Shown here: positions 59,327 to 64,000 of the stretch, piece by piece
Layout: each line of letters opens with the position of its first letter
Numbering within the stretch: position 1 is the first letter of the stretch
Assembly (NCBI GenBank): GCA_015680905.1
Contig: CM027378.1
Coordinates: 5,995,001 to 6,059,000 of the forward strand
Origin: Coptis chinensis
Lineage: Eukaryota; Streptophyta; Magnoliopsida; Ranunculales; Ranunculaceae
Length of the DNA: 64,000 nt
Direction: 5' to 3'
Position numbers and translations under genes: made by a program
Notes under the pieces: model-generated
Told to the model about the DNA's origin: nothing
What the model saw: the letters and a program-made list of their open reading frames with translations, nothing else
Databases searched by the model: none

Positions 59327-59858
59327 TATTTTTTGGGTGATCTTAGACACACCCATAAAAACACTCTCGTACTCCAGCTTTAAAATAAATAAATAAAATT
59401 ATTTAAAACATATTTAGGTTATTAATTTTTTTTTATTAGGCGTACCCAAGACAAAATAAGTCATTTACTTATTCTTTCTTTCTTTAAAAAAAAATAAAAA
59501 ATGTTTTTGAATTCTTCTCCAATAATTTACCTCGCTCTGACGCTCTCTAACAACATTTCTCTCACCAATAAGCATGATTACAAATCAACAACTAATTATT
59601 TTGAATTATGAAGTGCAAGATTACAAGGCCGTGTGTTGTTGCTGTTTGTTTTATTTTTTATTTTTTTTATTTTTGCCCCTATTGGAAATATCCCAAATTT
59701 ATTTATTTATTTTATTTTTTGCCCTTATTGAAAATATCCCAAATGAATTTGGGAGATATTATTGGATTGAAGCGGTTATTGGGGTATAACAAAAACTTTA
59801 GTTAGTTATGGGGTATGAGAGTGGTTTTATGGGTGTGTCAAAGATCACCCTATTTTTT
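59327..59858. mobile_element. 516-bp MITE with 8-bp target duplication
   Basis: The element 59335-59850 has ends GGGTGATCTTAGACACACCC and the inverse, which on the right strand reads GGGTGATCTTTGACACACCC and continues ATAAAACCACTCTC (about 34 bp of TIR). TATTTTTT flanks both sides (59327-59334 and 59851-59858). It contains a short internal duplication (TTTTTGCCC-TTATTG-AAATATCCCAAAT twice near 59670 and 59720). hAT or Mutator class; TSD length favours hAT. Confidence 0.82.
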
Positions 59859-60270
59859 TTCCCTCTTTCTCACCTATTGTTTTTTCTTACACCTGTACGC
59901 CAAGCCATAACCATTTGTGAATGACACTATGAGAGGGTTATTAACAAATTTGTCCGACGGTGTCTTCTCATAATTTTGCTGAAGTTACAATGGCTGGTAT
60001 CAAAATAGTGCTACATCCAAATCACAATCTCCAAATCTTTGCCACTAGTTGGACAAGAACGTTATTGCGCAAAGTGTTGTTCGATATTGCAGATTTGTGC
60101 AATAATGCGAAATTTCGAATCCACTACATGCATGTCAAACACAACACTGCAACGGTAGACGTACCTAACTTGTTAGTTGTTACATCAGTAGAACATGTGT
60201 GAGAGTGGTACATTTACCAACAAATACTAATTCTAGTGTCCTAGTGCGCCGTCACCATTAGCACTCCAAA
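59859..60270. other. Intergenic stretch with one small unassigned ORF
   Basis: The 80-codon frame 59960-60202 (+) (MSSHNFAEVTMAGIKIVLH) shows no domain I recognise and has no clear promoter context. Confidence 0.35.
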
Positions 60271-60274
60271 ACCC

Positions 60275-62165
60275 AGGGGATTCTGTTCATTAAAGTTGCA
60301 CTTACGCATATAGGATTCTTTTGTTCCTATTGCAACAGGAATCAAAGTGGGAAAAATGAGATTAGATCCGTATCATATAGTTAAATTAGTTAATTGTTAG
60401 ACAATCATGATGCTCTTTGATCCATTTGCATTTCAACAACTAGCTTGATTCCTAAGCTAAATTTCTTCATAGTGAATTTGCGTGTCTATAGATTTTGAAG
60501 TAAGGCACAAAGAACCTCTTGATTGTGAATTTGTGACAAAGACAAGAAAATAAGAAAAGGTAGTTGCACAATGTCATTAGGAAATGGTACACTATGAAAA
60601 GCATTGTGGAATATCCTAGTGTGCATCTAATGTCCCTTCATCTTAAGCTTTCTCATTTTCTCAATGACATCACTGTTATGTTTCCGCCTTTACATGATAT
60701 ACTTGATAGTTAGTATTAGTATACAATAAACGATTGGGTAGAATTTAGTAAGTAGGCAAAGTGACGTGCTTGTACACTTGGTTTTCTTCGAGCCAATTAC
60801 ATAGAGTTCCTTAATCAGTGCAATCCTTATCGACGACCTAAAGGATTCAAACATTCCAAATGACAACGCAGGCAGGCGTCAGTGCATCACCATTTTGCTC
60901 CCGATGATCAATAACAATATGGTGTTAGCATATTCAAGGACATCATCATCCGTCCCTCTGTCCCAAAAATTAGTACCCTGACTCCTGGAATAGATCGGGA
61001 TTACTAAACGTAAACCATTTTCATTACGGTCAAGTAGCCAAATTGTAAGCTAATCAAGTCAAAGTGTAACGCATCTAATTTATTTATTGGTATTTAATTT
61101 GTTTTCATTTTAATTTTGTATATCTTGCTTTGCGATGAGGCAAGCAACGCAATATCAAAAGTATTTTATTAGAGTTGACACCGTACTGTTGCCAAAACCT
61201 TCGAGATTCTGTTTAATAGAAGAAGTTGCACAAATTGGATTCCTTTGTTCTTGTTGCAACATGAATTAAAGCAAAATTCATAAGATTAAATCCGTATCCT
61301 ACTATATTGTTACAATTAATGTTGTTACATTTGATGCTCGATCTTGATCCATTTGCATTTCATCACCTTGCTTTAAATGATTCCTCAGCTAAAAATCCAA
61401 ATTAAGTTCACAGAAGAAATTGCTTTTAGAATGTTGAAATATAAGGCTCAAATAAAGACTATTCCATTGTCACACAAATGAGCTGCTTTAGCTTCAGCAA
61501 GTCCACAAGGCCACATTGGCTAGTCTACCGAGTCACCAAGGCACTTGATACTTTGTAGCATGGTTCAAAATCTCAAAGCCTAATACTTAAATGCCAACCA
61601 ATAAAAACTGAAAATCTCGGAATACATACGCATATGCTACTGCTACAAAGCGGAAAATTAATGTTAGTACCATTCTACCTAGTTTTGACTGTACAGCATC
61701 GTACTGATTCCATAATTTTAGTAGATATCTCGATATAGATATTTCCAGAGAATTTTACACAATGCTTGATAAGTTGATAGTGGCGTAGTGCACATTTTCG
61801 TGAAGGAATCGTACAGTATGAAATGGAAAGGCATTGACCGATTGTGGCATGTCCAAGTGTGAAATGCACTCAGCTTGAGCTTTCTCAATGACATCAGTTG
61901 GCTTTCAAGTTTCCAACTTTGCAACCACCTAAACTTTTGTATATGCATGCGTAAATAATAGACTACACTGGTTAGGACTTAGCCACTCAGGCAAGGTGAT
62001 GATGTCTTAGTATACTGTATTTAGTTATGGCCGGCCAATTATTAAGTGTCCTTAATTAGTGCAATCCTTATCAATTATCAATGACATAAACAAATTAATC
62101 AAGTGAAAAAAAAAAAACATTCCAGGTGACAATGGGCATCAGCATTGTTCCCTGATTAGCGATCA
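60275..62165. repeat. Diverged tandem duplication, about 0.9 kb per copy
   Basis: Copy 1 (about 60275-60905) and copy 2 (about 61195-62165) share words in the same order: GATTCTGTT, AGTTGCAC, GGATTC-TTTGTTC-TTGCAAC, GATTA-ATCCGTATC, GATCCATTTGCATTTCA, TAGTGCAATCCTTATC and ACATTCCA-GTGACAA. They are separated by a spacer at 60910-61190 whose start (CCGTCCCTCTGTCCCAAAAA) resembles one end of a Stowaway-type MITE. No gene recognised. Confidence 0.7.
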
Positions 62166-62454
62166 CATCACAATCATTTGCTTTATCGCGGCCCATAAAT
62201 TAGAGTCAGCAATTTGAATTCTCTTTTAAGATTTAGGCATTAAGCTATATGGAACTGGAACCATAGATATATAACTATAATACTATATAATTAGGTATTG
62301 GTAATGATGTGAACAAGAGTTTAGATTTAGAAGAAATGGTGTGAAGATTTTTAAAATAGAGAATAGATTTAAAGAGGAAGAATTGTAGAAATTTGAGAGA
62401 GAAAAGTATAATAGGGTTTTAGAGATTCGATAATTGATAATTAAAGTAATGAAC

Positions 62455-62981
62455 TAAGAGCATCATCAACGCGTTGTTAAAAAAAATTGTGACACGTCAG
62501 CTTTTTTCGTCGATCAAAATTTCTATTTTCGTGTCAAGTACCAACGCATTTTTGACAAATTTGGGGTTTCTATTTCGGACGGGAATAGTTGTCCCGTCTA
62601 ATATGCTGGGCCAAAAAAAATATAGCCCATTTTAATTTGTCAATTTTAATTTTTTATTAAAAAAAATTGAAAAATTTCTGGACGGCTAAACTTATCCCGT
62701 CCAACATCTTGGACCCCACATACAAAATTGAAAAGTTTTATTTTTTTATTAAAAAAAAACAAAAAAATGCCGGACGGCTAAAGTAGTCCCGTCCCACTCT
62801 TGGACGGGTCAAGTTGTCCCGTGCACACCATTTCTATATTCTTCACCAATTTGACTCCAGTTTTGACAATTCTTAAAATCAAAACGACGATTTAACAGCG
62901 CGTTGGTGATGAAAATTGCTAAATAAATTGTCAACTGTCACATTGGAAACACATTATAACAATGCGTTGATGATGCTCTAA
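62455..62981. mobile_element. 521-bp Tourist-like (PIF/Harbinger) MITE
   Basis: The element 62458-62978 has ends GAGCATCATCAACGCGTTGT and the inverse ACAATGCGTTGATGATGCTC. It is flanked by the 3-bp duplication TAA (62455-62457, 62979-62981), the target site of PIF/Harbinger elements. The interior carries several TGTCCCGTC and GGACGGCTAAA words in both orientations. No coding capacity. Confidence 0.85.
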
Positions 62982-64000
62982 ACTATAATGACCTCCTTAT
63001 ATAGATAAGCCATACTTGATAATCAAAAAACCTAAATTTCTAAATCTAACATACATTTCTAAATCTAATTAAACTCTAAATAGAAAATTTTAAATACTCC
63101 AAATTCCTCATAAATGATAATTATAATTTGAAAATAATAATTTTAGTACAAACACAAAAAATTATGATAAGAAAGAGGGACTAATAATCCTACATCAGGT
63201 ACTTGGCTTAGAAACCGTTGAATTGGACTCTTAATTAGGACTTCATGGATTAAGGTTGGATTACGTCTACCTATCCCCAACTAGAATATAAGCATTACGT
63301 ATATATGCCTCTGGGTGGACGCATCCTACTAGTTACTAAATATTATTGGTGTCTAGCTCTCTTTTTACTCCGTTCATCAGTTTGTATAAGGGAGCAATAT
63401 CATGAAATAGACACAGCCCAATTCAACTTAAGTCATTGTCCAAGATACTGAAAAGAAAATTCACTCCGGCGAAAAAATTTAAAAATATAAAAAAGAGGTT
63501 CGTGATTTGACACAGTTGGAACACATGGAAGCGGTAAAAAGTAGCAAATCAGGAAGTGCTTTTTTATTGCCTCCCACTTAAGGAGCGATAAGTGTATTCA
63601 AACCTTAAAAACATGTAGGCTGTAGCGCGCCAAAAGTACATACATGCTTGTGTGTATATTTCACAAATGGAGGAATAGTTTACTGATTAAAAGAAAAAAA
63701 TTAGATAAAATAAAACTTTGTGAGCTAAGAATAATGAAAACTTAATTTTGTTTGGCATCGTGAAATTTTGTAGTAGCTGACCATGTTTAAGCTATGTATA
63801 ATTTATGTTTAACCTTTGTATAATTTGTGGTGGATATCCTAAAAGTAATCAGAGACTGTTTGGTCTCTCAGATTTGTCTCGTACTATTATTCTTTTTTTT
63901 TTCTTTTTTTTTTTTTATAAATTTTCCAAATTAAACGAAAATAACATCAAATTTTCCATAAAAAATAACCACAAATCAATTAAAAGATAATATAGATTAG
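62982..64000. other. Intergenic stretch to the window end
   Basis: AT-rich with a poly-T tract near 63893-63916. No gene or bounded repeat recognised. Confidence 0.5.

Overview
The window looks like a transposon-dense, AT-rich stretch of a flowering-plant nuclear genome, most likely a eudicot. It has spliced GT-AG genes, plant-type gene families, and layered hAT, Mutator-like, Helitron, LINE and LTR elements. I cannot name the species or order. No bacterial operon, rRNA, CRISPR or clear tRNA gene was seen.

Only two conventional host genes look intact. They lie tail to tail near the centre. One is a three-exon lysophosphatidic acid acyltransferase of the LPAT4/5 type (31978-35288, +). The other is a two-exon mitochondrial calcium uniporter (36945-38738, -). 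A third candidate is a 39-residue single-pass membrane microprotein (17210-17329, -) with its own TATA box. A GRF zinc-finger gene (about 3850-4241, +) is decayed. An arginine-rich internally repeated protein region (9421-11051, +) is broken and not firmly assigned.

Layout. 1-11500: AT-rich repeats, a terminal-inverted-repeat element carrying ten copies of a 21-bp palindrome, the GRF remnant, a degenerate minisatellite, an LTR end and the Arg-rich region. 11556-16807: a complete hAT element with an 8-bp target-site duplication (TSD). It holds a nearly full but broken transposase plus pieces of a BAHD acyltransferase and a CYP706-like cytochrome P450; the P450 piece is itself split by a 448-bp MITE. 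17200-19530: the microprotein, then a non-LTR retroelement with a C-terminal restriction-like nuclease. 19831-23280: a 3.45-kb solo LTR. 24690-27975: a decayed Helitron replicase/helicase. 28000-31900: mostly non-coding. 31978-38738: the two host genes. 39146-40074: a MULE-type MITE. 41028-46306: an hAT element with a perfect 8-bp TSD, split by a 2.2-kb non-coding Copia-like element with a perfect 5-bp TSD. 46386-46476: a 91-bp element with a 9-bp TSD. 49085-56705: a long-TIR, MULE-like element split by a 4.86-kb L1-type LINE. 57000-64000: three MITEs of different superfamilies and a diverged tandem duplication.

The main interest is the nesting, which gives insertion order directly, and the capture of two specialised-metabolism gene fragments by one hAT element. 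Boundaries and target duplications were read by eye; family names are homology judgements from memory without database searches.
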